Shown piece by piece: positions 49,346 through 63,500 of a stretch of DNA of 64,000 bases. The position numbers and the translations under genes were made by a program. The DNA comes from Channa striata (taxonomy: Eukaryota > Chordata > Actinopteri > Anabantiformes > Channidae): contig CM065175.1 in NCBI GenBank assembly GCA_033026295.1, positions 14,645,837 to 14,709,836 of the forward strand. Direction: 5' to 3'. The notes under the pieces were generated by a model. It was not told the origin of the DNA. It saw nothing but the letters and a program-made list of their open reading frames with translations, and made no database searches. Positions within the stretch are counted from its first letter, which is position 1. Every line of letters begins with the position of its first letter.

Positions 49346-52300
49346 TACACCAGTTTCCCATTCATCTGACCACCATATCTGCTCACAGAGGAGGACGGAG
49401 ACATGCATGTTCTTATTTTTAATAAGTTGGTATTACTTCACATGAGTACTATTAATGTTAAAATGCAAAAAGGCAAGAAATGGAAAAAATGTGCTATGTG
49501 AACACCTCTGGTTACGATCCCTTTGAGTGACTGTGCTGCCCTGCAATAAGTTAAAAGCTACAGATTGAAAGACATCCTGCCCCGCTTGTACAATCAAAAA
49601 TAGGAAAGAGTTCCAACGTTCAGCCAATTTGTCTGTTTTGTCACATTGATGTGAATGCCCAGTACAGCAAAACACCAGCAAATTACACAATGACAGGGGA
49701 AATGTGAATATAATGATTAAAGAACAGAGATATATATATATTTGTTTGACAAGATTATGTAATTTGAAAGACAATCCAAAAGAGATCAAGAGAAAATCAC
49801 AGCCTCGTGTATTCGTCAGTGCATGGAAACTTACCAAGTATGCCCACCCCAGCAATTTGTGACCACAACAGTATAACAAACAAACAATAAAAAGAGTAAA
49901 AAAATACAAACATCATATTCCTTACATCTTACTGACATGTTCAAAACCCCAAATAACAGTAATAAACTCCCAGGGAACCAAGAAAATGGACATGTGAATT
50001 CACTTTGTGTGAATACCATTGTAGGAGGCTGTGCTGTTTGCCAAAACCAGTCTCTGTACCACATAGTTCCTTGTCTGCCACTTGCAAGTTGCACAAGGTT
50101 TTTGTTTGCTTTTAGAATTACCTCTTGACAACAGATAATCAGTCATTTATACTGGACTAATTGATGTGCGTTTAAGTGTTTGGGGGAAAATTAAATCTGA
50201 CTTTAAGTAGCGTTGCTGGGTGTGGAATCTGTGTCCCATCAACTTCTCTCAATACACTACTAACTTTTCCAAACAGCTGTTCATACAACTAGAGCAAGAT
50301 AAAGGTCTCTTATAATGCTGTGAGCCATGGGACATAATCATCTGATTCTGCTGACCCATATTTCAGTGTAGTGTTGTTGTATTGTTTTGTCTCTAAGGTC
50401 AAATTCAGACATTTGGGGTGGGGGGGGCTGACTTTCCATCTGTTCATTTGTTCACATCCACATCTGCCCATCACAAACAAAATCTCGCACACACCACTCA
50501 CTAGATGTAGAAGGGGAATTTCTCATTGCTGCAACACAAGTCAAGTTAAACTGACATATTTTTGACCAGCTGGCTCAGAGTTCCTAGGTAATGACATGAC
50601 ATCCTCATGTTTTTGTTGTTGTCTTGGTAATGACCTGACAACGGGGGCATGCAAAACTGGAGCCACCACATAGACAAGATGTTTTACTTTGAGGTAACTA
50701 AATTAGAGTCATAAAAGCTGCTACAAAGAGTTGTCATGTGTTAAATGCCAGTTAGCAATTTGTGTAAGCAAGAGGTCTGACAACCACCAGGCCAATATCC
50801 ACAGTTATTTCTGGAAAGCAAGACAATTGGAGAAAGTGATATGGTGTAATAAAAATGTTCAACCTTTCCGTTTGCTTGGACCAGCATGGTGGATGTTTAG
50901 CCTTCTCATGCCAGGCATTAGGTCGGATTTAAACGCTGCAAAGAAAAATGAAGCATTTTTACACAACCGGGTGCACCTTTACATGCACTGTTCCCTCAGT
51001 ACGTTAAGTGATGGCAAAGCACTCATGCACAAAGCTAAACTGATTCAAGAGCAACTTCAAGAACCGAGGGAGAATTTCAAGCCTTTCCCGGTCAAACCAC
51101 ACAAACCAATACTTGTTTTAGAGCTTTGGAGCTGTTAGATGCTGAAGGTTTTTGGTAATCAATTTCACTATATCTTTGTGTTGTCTCCCTGTTCTATAAA
51201 TGCAGAAAACATTAATGTGTACAGAGTAACATTTGTTACCCTGCACTGTAAAATAGCCACAAACCTCATCTATGAAGAATCAGAAGTTTTGCTGCGAATG
51301 TTGGAAAAGCAATCAAAGACGTAACAATCCCTCACACACATTGCCCATGTGTAGACTTTATGCAAAATTAAAGACAGATCCACACTGGTTTTCCCTACTC
51401 CCCTCTTTTTCTGAGCTTTACTGAGCATGACCGAAATTCCTCGGACATCCTGAAAAGCCATCAACCTGATTTCCACTCATGTCACAAATGTAATGGGTAG
51501 AGGAATATTGTAGCATATCCCATTCGAGCTCTGAGAAATCGCTACTGCACTTAAGGGCCTGAAAAGCAGTGTAAGCAACTTTGTGCTACACCTTGGCAAA
51601 GGTAAAAGTGGAGACAGATGCTATGTTACATAATACTGAAAATGACAGAAAAGTGAGAGTTTTCACTTTAGGTGCTAATATCAAGTCAAACTCTTAACAG
51701 TTGAGTATGTGTCCCCTAGAGTAACGGATTAGATTATTACCAAGCAATTATTCAGCGATGTCACACCTCCATTTGTATATGTTTTAATATCTTATAAATG
51801 AGATTGTGCAGCTCTCTCTGACCTATTATTGGTTATAACACTCCAAACATAGCCCATGCTACTAAACTAGTCGAATAAAGACAGCTGATACAACCAGGAC
51901 ATGCTGGATGTACAGAAGGCAAGAGGAAAGTGAGAACTGTCTACGCTGAAAATATAAGTGGGGTAGATCAAAAAATAAATTAGCACCATTACAAACACTC
52001 CTAATGACTCACCAACTAAGCACACTAAATATAAACAGAAGCACATGTAAAACCAGGGGATAAAAATAACATATGTTGCATTAGACATAGGTGGCACGTG
52101 GCATTTGGGAAACAAAAATTCCCCCGGCCGACGCTGAACTCCTCTTCTCCTCTCTAAAAAGCAAATAACAAGCGACAAAGCTCCTCTGTTAACATTCAGG
52201 TCACTCTTTCATTAACAGTCTTTATCAAACTCAGAATATCTACTGTATTATGGGCACAGCTGATGCGATATTTTAGTCTCGCAAGAAGATCAAGTGACAC

Positions 52301-52984
52301 AGGGTGCTTGGTCTGGTGATGATAAGAATAAAAGTCACATTTAATTGCATGCATCTAGCATCTCAAATTATTCCTCCAGAAAAAGGAGCAACCCTGACGC
52401 AATAAAAGCCAGCACTTCAAACAGCTATGGGGGCATTATTTTATGAACCCAATTTAACAGAAAAAAATATATATGTGCCTGGTTTCATAAAAACATGAAA
52501 ATGAACGGTAATATCCAATAATACTGATAAATAATAAGATTGTAGAACCACAATGAAACATACATCAGGTATGTTGTGCCTGGGGAAGGAATTGATACTA
52601 GCCACTTGAGAATAAACAGAATTCAGCATATTACACAGTGTAGCGTAATCATCCCGTACTTTTATGGGGTTCCAAATTTGATGCTCAGCTGGCTATGTTC
52701 AGAAAGTCTCAAATTGTATAATAATAACAAAATAAACTCATGCATCAAAAGAAAGTCGTAGATCTGATGAAAAACTGTCGCTGCTTGAAAGCCTTATGAA
52801 TGTTCCATTATACCAGAACACTCTGTTTGCCAAGTCAGGAAATGGCCATGCTGTTTTGATGAGGCAAACATCCATAGAAATCCAGCATTTCTGCAGGGTG
52901 CTAATTTGTCATGCCTCGCAACAACATGCACAATGCATAGGAGGCCATCCAATCTCCTGCTGACTCCTGGGGGTCATTATGATT

Positions 52985-52998
52985 GGGGGGGGGGGGGG
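52985..52998. repeat. poly-G run
   Basis: Fourteen consecutive G on the plus strand. Could be a sequencing-sensitive homopolymer. Confidence 0.9.
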
Positions 52999-54539
52999 AT
53001 CACAGCAATATAGACAGAATGAGATGGATTCCTGCATTAAGTGGATGAGGCCCTCCTCACTACAGGACTTGAGTTACACTACAGTATGCTACACATATGG
53101 AGCTCTTTGTCCCACATTCTCTTAGCTATTTTACGACAAAAAAAAAAAAACCCCAAGCTGTGTCAGCTAAAAGCAACTTCCAATCTTGGACCATCTTTTT
53201 GGAACATGTAGATCTCAACAGCAGAAAGTGCTCATCATGTCCCCTCATCTTAAACGTAGCCTTGGGCTTTGTTGTTATGTTCAGTTTTCCTGTGGAGCAA
53301 CCACATAACTAGATAACAGTATGGATATTCTCATGCTGCACAATTGTAGCCTCTTTTCTACTGCTACTGCATTCATTCTGGTACAGCACAATGTCTACAT
53401 CTTTCCTTAGTAATTGTGAGGCTGGGTTGTCTAGCTGACACTGGACTCCTTGCTCCTGGGTTTCTGTGGACTCGACACTTTCCAAAGATAACACGGGCCA
53501 AAGATTTCCACTCACGGGCAGGCTGAGGCCCTGCTGAGGCAGCCTGCCTGATGGGGAACAGACCAAAAAGAGCTGGCTCATGACATCTCCAAAGATCCAT
53601 AGCACTCTACTATGTGATAGGCTTCCAAGGTCTAGAGTAAGTTAATATAAAATAGAGAAATGGGAATCAATATAAAAGTGTGTTTAAATCGGACACATGT
53701 TTGATGACATGATGCCAAACATGAATAATTATAATGATGATATCATCAACACAAACAAGGTGAGGCGTGTGCTGACTAAATGGTTGTGGTGCACACATCA
53801 CAGCTGAGGTTTCCACAGTTTGATTCCTGATTGGGTAACCTTTGTGCCCCGGTACACCCCTCCCTCCCTGCACTTGTTTCCTGCAGTAGACTGTCATCTT
53901 TCAAATAAAGGAAAACTGCCAAATTCTTCCTAATGCAAAAAAATGACTTCTTCATACTAACAAATAGCTCTGGCTCCTTTTAAACTCTTTTTATAATGCA
54001 GACATACCTTTGATATATTATCCCTTCTTCTATTATTATTTTTCTATTAGAGGTAGATTGAGATTTCAAGAAAGGATTGTCCCTCTGAGAGAGCCTGGAA
54101 AGCCTGGCCTGGCAATGTGCGCAGTCATACACCACATGTCTTAGCAGGGAAACATTCTTCCATGCCTTTTTCTTTGCCTTTAAAACAATCATTCTCAATT
54201 TAGAAAGTGGGGGCACAAAAGTGGTTTAACGTGAAAATATGGGGCAGCAGATTAATAAAAAAAACTGGCGTATTTCAAATGTTCCAGACTGAGAATAAAA
54301 ATAATTTCTTCTATCCAGAAATTTTCCACAGGAAGAAATGTGTGAGACTGAATTCCATTTAACCTCTTTCTTCTCCATGCCAGCTAAAGAAAAAGAAAAT
54401 AATATTTCAAAGTATTACCACTGACAAACATTACCATTATAAAATCACTCTTACTGAAGCAAGTATTTATATGTTGTACATGTTCAAAAGGCAATGGCAG
54501 TTATGACAACTCATGCCTACGGGTCTCTTTAGAAATTTC

Positions 54540-57500
54540 TAATAGTTTTCCTCTGCCTTCCTTGTGAGGTTCAGTATGACATGTCCTAGTCCTAATAATC
54601 ACCACAGAGGAAGGCAAAAGACCGAAGTGAAGTTATGGTATCAGCATTCAGTACAGCTTACAGGAGCTGGGATTGTGTCTCTCCTACATAAATCACTTCA
54701 TGGTGACAGGGGGCGGTCCTTTGGCCAGTCAGCCCACCCCCGCTTGCTGACCCCAGGGGTGACAGCTTCCCTCAAGCATCAGCCCAAACAAAAAGGGGTG
54801 CAGCCGGCTCCCATAGCCAGAGCTATAGAGGTCACACAGGCCTGTGCCAAACCAGCCCTTTCATCCTACAGCATTTACAGGATCAGCACAGGCCTAAAAC
54901 ACAGGCTTCAAAGGCAGAAAGAAGGAGGGGAAGGAGTGTGTGTGTCTGTCTGTGAGAGAGTCAGAGACAGAAATGACCTGTGTGACCCTCAGTATGTGTG
55001 CAACTCAAATGTAGGAGGGATATTCCTGGTGAGCAGTGTAGTGGAGGTCTCCAGGTGGCCTAGGGGGTTAGACAGAGTTAACCCTAGTTGACCCTGGCCC
55101 TCTGCTGTCAGAGGTAGGGGATCGACCCTTAGCTTGTCAAGGAATCGTGTAGGACAGCCCCTACACACAGTGTAGCGCAGTAATTTATGGATATTTTCCT
55201 TATGCAACTGGGAAACAGTCACAGAATCATAAAAAATAATTGTCTGTTATGAAATCATATGACTGTGCCTTAAGAGCACTCATGTTCCTTTATCAAGTCT
55301 AAAAGTGTCTTTAAATCACAGCCATTTGTACATTTTCTTTACGTATTAAATGTCACAATACTAACTTGTGATCATACTTGTAAAATTTCTCTTTATCCAT
55401 TTCTCATTATTCTGTGCCAGATTTGTACGTCTTCCAGTAAAGTAAAATGATAGCGTCTGTCTCAGGACAAGCCTTAGCAGAAGCTCCCTGCAGCTTGGGT
55501 TTAAACACTTCCTCTAAATGCTGAGACACAGAAGTCTCAGGTGGCAGCACATGGCAGGGATAGAGGTAGAGTGGGAATTCCTGCAGTCTGCAACCGCTGA
55601 CTGTTTGTAGGTGGAGGTCACACAACACCGGTTTCATTTTACTGATTACTTTGAAATGGGGAAAGACTCTTAAGACTATGTTGTATTTAATCATCTAGTT
55701 TAACACAGAGTATTAAAAAAAGATTAAAAAAAGATTTTACATTCAATTATGGTGGAAGTTTATCCAACTGAAATAGAAAACAGTTACATTTTTCAGAGTG
55801 GATGAAAAAAAGATTGGCAGAGAGTATTCTGCAGCTGCAAGCAAAATAAAAGTTGCTGCACTAAAACTCCGTTTTCACTTCGCTATACTGTATATTCTTC
55901 CTCAACGTCTGAACGTTAACTCAACAAATATGACCACAAAGCCTGTGAAATCTTGTGCTGACAATCAAACCACTTGTAATGGATACAACATGAGTGAGTA
56001 ATGTATACTCATTTGTGACGCATTTAGGGTTAGTCTACTACACATATAGTTGGCACAAGACGACGGTTTGTCTGTTATGTTTTACTCTGTACTTTGTGTC
56101 ATGTCACTAAATGGGACCACTTGCACAAAATGTGGGACTAGAAGTAAAATTCTGCCTAGCGTCATAAAAAGTTTCATTAGTCACTCATGTGGCTGGATTC
56201 AAGCTGATCTAATCGAAATTTAACAAATGTGTTTGTGCGTTTGGCGCTGTAGCCTCATAAGGACAAACCACAGCAGACAGCAGTTGTCAGAAAGCAGGTG
56301 TGCGTACAAACGAGCATATGTGGAGTTTTGTTGAAGAAGGGATTCAAGAAAGCTTAATAAAAATTAGTAAGGGTAAACAGGCAGGACCGAGCTTTCTTTG
56401 TGTGGAACCATGGTGACATTTTGGGTGAAGTACAGTGTTAGAAAATTGCTGCTCTATGCACCAGGCAAACAATTTATCAAACTTATCTATGTAAATCCAG
56501 TGCTTTTACAATATTGCAAAGCTCGCCAAAATTCCAATAGATTAAAAACCCTTTTTTATTAACTGTAGGTGGTAATAAATAACAGAACCTTAACCGGTCA
56601 TGATTTGTCTACTTTTCCATGCCGTTTAGTGTTTATTGCCCGTTTTAATTACATTTTATAATGCCAGCCAACGTTATTGTTACAAGTACATGAGCCCAGC
56701 TCCATATGCCACCAGGCACAGATGTCACTGCTGAGTGCACTTTATTTCTGGGTATGTGTTTATATGAATATTGTCCTGTAGGGGGACAAACACACCGACG
56801 TGCATCGCTGATTTCACCGGCGCAAACAGATGCACACTGCCGGTGTTGTGGCCTTACAGTAGGCGTTCACGTGGAGTGCATTGACCATTTTAACATACTT
56901 AACTTTTTTAAACAAATATTGCCCCACATGCTCTGGCTTTTCATTTCCTTGTACAGTGGATGGTAAACTACGCATGTGCAATGTGTCTGCTAGAGTTACA
57001 GCAAGTTACATCAGTTTGGACAATGTTTATGTCGACCACACGCTGAAAAAAGGATAACATCTTGTGAAAGAGCATAATGGACTGTGTTTTATTTTATGAA
57101 TGAATATATTGTGTCCATCCTCTGTATTTAGTATGTGTCTGGGAACAGCAAATTTGAATGAAACCCTACTTGGCCTCATCTAGCTTTGTGTTGAACCTCG
57201 CTAATATAAAAGGCATTCACCATAGAACAGGCAGAGGGAACAGCCACTGATGTCATTGAATTCTGAGGTCCAGACACTGGGAGAGATTCAAACATTTTTC
57301 ACATTTCCAAACATAGAGATTAAAGGCTTATGTACAAGCTTTTATCTTATAAACAAGAGGTCTAAGCAAAACATTTTAGCGATTTGTGTGTTCAGTGATC
57401 CTTAAGTGACCACTGACAAAACCACCATACAACATATATGAATAGATCTGAATGGTTCACAACAATGTCTGACATATTCACTGAAAGATGAGACTTAACT

Positions 57501-60500
57501 TTACACAGCTTTAACCACAACAATGATGTAAACATGGCTCGCTTTCCTTGCAACTTCACTTATGGTTTATACCAATGGAGATTTTCACTCCTCTTTTTAT
57601 AGGACACATTAAGCAAAAGCAGACAATGTTTCTTTTACTCTCACCACAGAAAAAAATGAGTAAGCTTTTTTTTTTTTTTTCATTTTACAAATTTAATTAG
57701 CACAATTTTTTTCACTATATTTCCTTCCACTGGTATCTGTAACAAAAGCCCCTTTGATGCACATGTTCATATGCTTTGCAACAAGCATTTCAGACAGACA
57801 CCCTGAATCCTCTCGTAACCTGCAGCTCAGATGGAGCCATCCCAACTGCCCAGCGTGCCTGAACTGATTAAGTAGGTTCTCGACTGACATTCACACAAGG
57901 CATTGGGGCCTCTGCTCTTTTTTTGCTTCTGCTTTGAAACCTGTAACAAAAGTTGTCTAATCTTCTCCTGCTAAGGCCTTTCTGTGTATCCCCCTTCAGA
58001 GCCATGGGTGAGCTAAAGGAGAGATTCTCCTGATGATTGAGCTCTTTATTTCCACTGGGCTCTCCAGCCACCTAACAACGTCTGGAAAGGAGGTGAGAGG
58101 ATTGGCTATTTTAGGTTTAGTTGTGGCACATGTGAGAATGCTGCAGCAACTTTTGTCATAACGATTGCTTAACATTTACTCTGAGCTGGTTGAAAATGTG
58201 TTTTATCTTGCCACAATGTTGACCATATCCTCCTCCGTAATGCTTTAATAAGTCTGATATCTGTAAAATATTTACATCATAAATTCTTCTTCATTTCAAA
58301 ACTCCTGAGTCCCTTTCTCACCTCAGAGTTTAATATAAACCAAATAGAAAATGACTTGTGAAGTTAATAGTGAAAAGGATATTAACTTTTATTAAAGGTT
58401 CCACAAAATAAATATTACTTATCCAACTTCTGGCCACCACTCGAGCTTACATCAGCTCTAGAAATAACAACTGTACTTGTTCCTTGGCCTTAAACATCTT
58501 TGAAGCTGATAAAGAGAAACACATACCTGATGGCCTTGCTAATATTTATGATGGATCACAATATGTCCAATATCATCCCTATTCTCTGTGTGGTTAAAAT
58601 CTTGTCAACCAGAACACTCAAATCATGAACCCCTCACCACATAACACCCCACACTTTCTACCTTTGCCGAATGGCTCACAATAAATATGCATGAAGTTTC
58701 TGTTGGCCCCCAGCCAGGCACCACAATACGCTGTGAAACATGGGGAGCCACAGGTGTTCCAGTGCTACAGCACTGTGATGAGTCCAGAGAGATTAAAACA
58801 AGGACATTGTTAATCTGCCTCGTGAAAAGGCTTCTGTTTACCTGATAAAACAGAAACTCTAAAATCTACAAGGCTCCTCTAACTGCATTACCATATGTGT
58901 CCAGGGGATGTGAGAGAGGAGGATGCAAAGGCGGCATGAGGTGGGACATAGGGGGACACTATGAACACGTGAACTACAAACTATGGCTAAAATAACTGCC
59001 TGTGAAACATGCGTTATGTGCAGAAATTTAAAGATAAGTTTCACTCCCACAATAGGCCAATGTGACATTTTGAGTTGAGGTCCAAAATTGATTGTCACAC
59101 TCTTTCTAAACTTAAGCCTGAAGGGGTCATGTCAACCTTTATGTTTCCAGCTAATATCAGATTAAAGACTAAACTGGTCTCCACACATGACTGTGACGAA
59201 AATCCAATAAATCCTCCCTAAAAGTAAAACAGTAAAGGCAAATGACTCAAAGCCATCCAGCTGTGGCAACACTATTTGATCCAAGGTGAGCGTAGAAATA
59301 ACAATGTTATTTCATAGAACACTGGATGAGTGACACTTACTGTAACGACAAATAGAGAAAATATGTGGCGTTTTAGTTCTCTTAGACATTTCTCATATTC
59401 TCCTCATAGATGCAGAGAGGTAAAGAGACATTTCCTTACATAGACATTGACATCAAAGGTGTCAGAAAGAAAAGGAGCCAGCGTGACATGTGAGGGAGGA
59501 TGTGAGATGGAATTCCATGGCACACTAGGATTTGGAAAAAAGCCAGTGGGGTACTGAGTCAAAGGTCAGTGTTTTTTCTAGTAAAAACTGGCACTCAAAT
59601 TCTTCCTGCCCACATAGTATAACCATAACCCCCAACTCACAGATTCAGAGACACAGAAGATAACACATGTAGACGTACTGCTTTTTTGCTTTAGGAGTTA
59701 TTAACTGAATGTTTGGGCTGAAGATTTTGAGATGGGGGAGGTTGACCTGTTGGTGAAGGGGTGAACTTTCAGTTTCAGGAAACTGTGATGACCATTTTAA
59801 ACTATTGCATATTTTAAAATCAAACTATTCTTGACCAAAGTAAGCATCAGACTAATCCCTTCACAGCATAGTGTAAAGTCAGTCATATAAATGTAACAGC
59901 TCCCTGCATGTCTTTTAGCCATCTGCTCTTCCTCGACCACCATCCATCTACTGTAGTATACAAAGAAATACAGTCCTGGCTGTGCAAAGGCACCTCAAAC
60001 CTCAGCTCTAAACCACCATAGACCCTGTGTAAATATACAATCAACAATGCTCTGCAGACATCAAATAAATGTTAGTTTGAGCAAAAACAAACATACTGTA
60101 GATTCCTTCCAAATGTCCCTTCCTGCCAGCAGACAGCTGTTTAGAGTCTGTGGCTACGGAGGTTCCACACCTGTCCACTTCCACAAGGAACAGTCTCCCA
60201 GCAGTGGTAAACCATCAGAGGTGTCTGGTTCACATGGTATCCACTCTCAGCTGTTAAGCTCATATATCACAATGTATCACATTAAAAATATATTTTAGTT
60301 ATGAGCTGAGTATAAAATGTAATTTTCATTAGTGATCTGACGTTTTTCTTTCTGTCTGAATAGGACACAGTGTCGTTATTTACAGCACTGAGACTCAATG
60401 TGGTCCACAAGAAAATATTTCTGCACCCTGCTAAGGCTGCACATTCACCCTTTTCCCTTGGTCCTGTAAACACTCCAAGAAAAAAAAAAACTCTTCTCTT

Positions 60501-63500
60501 GGACGAAAACGTAGACAGCTCTCCTCTTCTTGGACGGGTGAGGAGCAGCGCTGAGGGGCCTTACAACTGGAACCAGATGGCTTCTTAATATGTGCATGTC
60601 TTTGCACGAGTGTGTGCATGTGAGTTCACTTATACAAAATAATTTCACTAGTTTACATCACTGTTTGGCATGTCTGCGAAAGATCAATTAGAAGTAATCC
60701 TGCCAAAAACAGAAAACGCTGCGATTAAGGTGTGAGGGCACAGGGACAAAATGAGGGGAAACATTGTCCTGTACGCATTACCCATAAATGAAGCATTATC
60801 CCAAGCTACGTTGTTATCGCTCTGCATGGGGCGGCTGAGCTCATGGCCCAACAGAAAGGAAAAAAAAGACAACAAAACAAAACAAAAACAGAGTATGCCA
60901 AAGTGTGAGGGGAGTGATACCATCAAACCTCCCATGGATGTAGTTTTACTATCGCGACCCACGCGGTTTTCTCCTGTCCTTGGCACAGTGTTGTTTGGGT
61001 TGGCCTCCTGCGGTGACTCTAAGTCACTGATCCCACTTTTGGTGTGTTTAAAGAGAGTCAAAGAGAAGACAGACCAAGTCGTTCGATCTTCAATTGTGTC
61101 TGTGGTGATAATAATTCCCTGCTGGCTTGGCACTCTAGCACACAGAGACATGTGTAATTTGATGGGTTTAGTGAAAGGCCGTGGTTCAACTCTGATGAAC
61201 CTCTATATAGACAATGTCCCACTAAATACAAGTATATTACAGGTATTACTAACCAAATAAGAATGTCACATAAATGATTTAATATATTTTTATTATTCTC
61301 CCATAATGATTATTACAGTATCAAACTGTATATGAGCAACAATCTTTGGTTTAATTAACTCCCATGGCTCCTTACATTTTAAGTTATTCTTTTTAATAGA
61401 CAGGTTAACTACTGGATTCATTTTTATGTGTACTCACAAAAGTGCAGATGGCTCAGGATATGTCTGGCAGAGTGTGTGGAAAAGACACCGTGGCTGCGAG
61501 CACCACAAAAATTTGCAGGTGATCTTGTTGTCAGTGTGCTGACATCCCACACACAGACACACATACATAATGATAGAATCAATAAATAAACAAAGACTGA
61601 AAAACCCACACTTAAGAGTGTATATCTCAACGTTCAATGCCAGGAACTCATCTTCCAACATGGTTTGCAAAGGTATAATCGTGGAGAATTTACTGCTCAT
61701 CGTCCTCCGTTCGCACAACCACAGTAGTCAACCTAAAGATCAAAACTACCAATTTGAAAAAATTATAGCCGGAAAGAGATGCACAAGTCAACAGCAACCA
61801 GAGTGAATCCTGCCTTGAGCCCAGCTTATAAGACGTTGTAAACGTCAAGGCAGATAATCCACTAAGAATGTGTCACCTCTGATTAAAGCGGTCACTCCTC
61901 CGCTGGGATCAATGTGGTGACAGATGAACCTGCTCTTAAAGATAAATGTCAACAAATTTCAAATTTCAAATCTGTGAGTTTAATGTTTTAAGTCTGTGAA
62001 AAATTACAACTTATAATAACAAAAGTTGCTTGTCCCACCCACTAATCTGTGAAATGTGAATGATGTGCACTTGGCTCAGACCCACAGTATCCGTCTGTGT
62101 CCTCAAGCTCTCCATACCATCGCATCACGGAAACTTGGGCAGGCTCAGAAACAAAATGTCACATAAAAAGGGGACCTACTGTATGTGTGGATAATGCAAC
62201 AAGGAGCAAGAGACTTCTTTAATCAAGTCCTTGCTACCACATCTAGTCCACAGACAACAATAAACAGCCCAACATTATAAACAGGCTGTGGCCAAAGCTA
62301 ACACGCAGGGGGGGACAAGTTGGGTTTGTTTTCTGGTTCCCAGGCTGTTATGCTGGTCAAACAAATGTAAAAAAAATAGTCACCACTACTGACTAATGAC
62401 AAAAACATACCCATTTAAAAGCTCTTTGAAAGGTCTAATGCACAGATAATGTTATAGTGTAATAACATGCACACAGACTCTTCATACTGACCTGACCTGA
62501 CATTAGTATGTACTGTAACTGCTACAGTGCAACTTCTAATAAATCTAATTTATTACATTTATGATCTGGAAGCATTTTATTCACCTTTAAAGCACCAAGA
62601 CTACTTGAAGCCATTCTTAAATAGGAATGTGAGTAATTACAGCTTAATTTGCACTATAGGTTAGTGATTATAAAACAGATCATGCTAATGAGGCTATATT
62701 CTGGGCAGAACACCTACTGTCTTGTACAGGCTCTTTTACAAAGCCTGGACTGCCTCACTGTGTGATTACAGCCGATCACCGTGCCAGAAGTGGACTGGTA
62801 AAGAGAGTTTAATAAACCATTAGCTCTTTGGGCAAGCACTTTCCTTCCTCAATTAACTTTGTTGCATGGACTTCCAGCTTTGTGCATGCAGAGCCATATG
62901 TCTGTGAGGACTAAAGACTAGGATTAGGGAAGTATGCCTAGATGAAGTCTTGCTGTTGAAAACTGGCAAACAAACACACAAACTAAAAGCTGGCCCCGAC
63001 ATGTGTATATATTTAAAAAAAAAAAAAAAACAGGAAAAAGTTAAGATAAACAGAAGGATGTACTTCTTAATTAAACCTTTAAATACATGCAATGGATTTT
63101 CCGCAAAGTAGTATTAAATGACAGGAATAACGTGCATGATTGTACCCAAACCATCATGTGTGTTCATGAAGCGAGCCACTGGTACAAACAAAATCTCTGA
63201 ACATGGGTGTGCTAAATTAGCACCAACGCTAAATGATGATACATATAGACTGTGGGATTTTAAACAACACTAAACAAATCACATACAAACAAACTGATAA
63301 TGCTTTATAATGCACAGGGAGAGCTATTAGTTCAAGCTTGTTGGGCTTAAACAAAAGATGTATAACTAAAAGATTTTCAAAGATTGAGAAAATTGCAATC
63401 TTAAAGCTATTTTGGTGGATCTATATATTTTGTTCCAGCTATTCTCAAAGGCTACAGTAAGACAATGGACTATGTCAGCAAGGGGGCACCATTTTGGTCA

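Larger units (their letters stand above)
42311..54539 (-). other. 5' intron of fhod3, middle part
   Basis: A/T-rich non-coding sequence with a TG run near 44755-44774, a short retroelement-like fragment near 49216-49345 and a G run at 52985-52998. Several open frames of 100-158 codons occur, but none shows family motifs or supported splice sites. Confidence 0.75.

Noticed and set aside
49433..49909. 158-codon minus-strand frame with hydrophobic stretches
   Set aside because: Looks like translated A/T-rich intron, with no motif or splice support.
54564..55091. 175-codon open frame on the plus strand as a gene
   Set aside because: Low-complexity and repeat-like text that runs through the SINE-like piece at 55035. 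No family resemblance.
60751..61260. 169-codon open frame on the plus strand as a gene
   Set aside because: No domain, no supported start context or splice sites, and an equally long antisense frame. Treated as chance.
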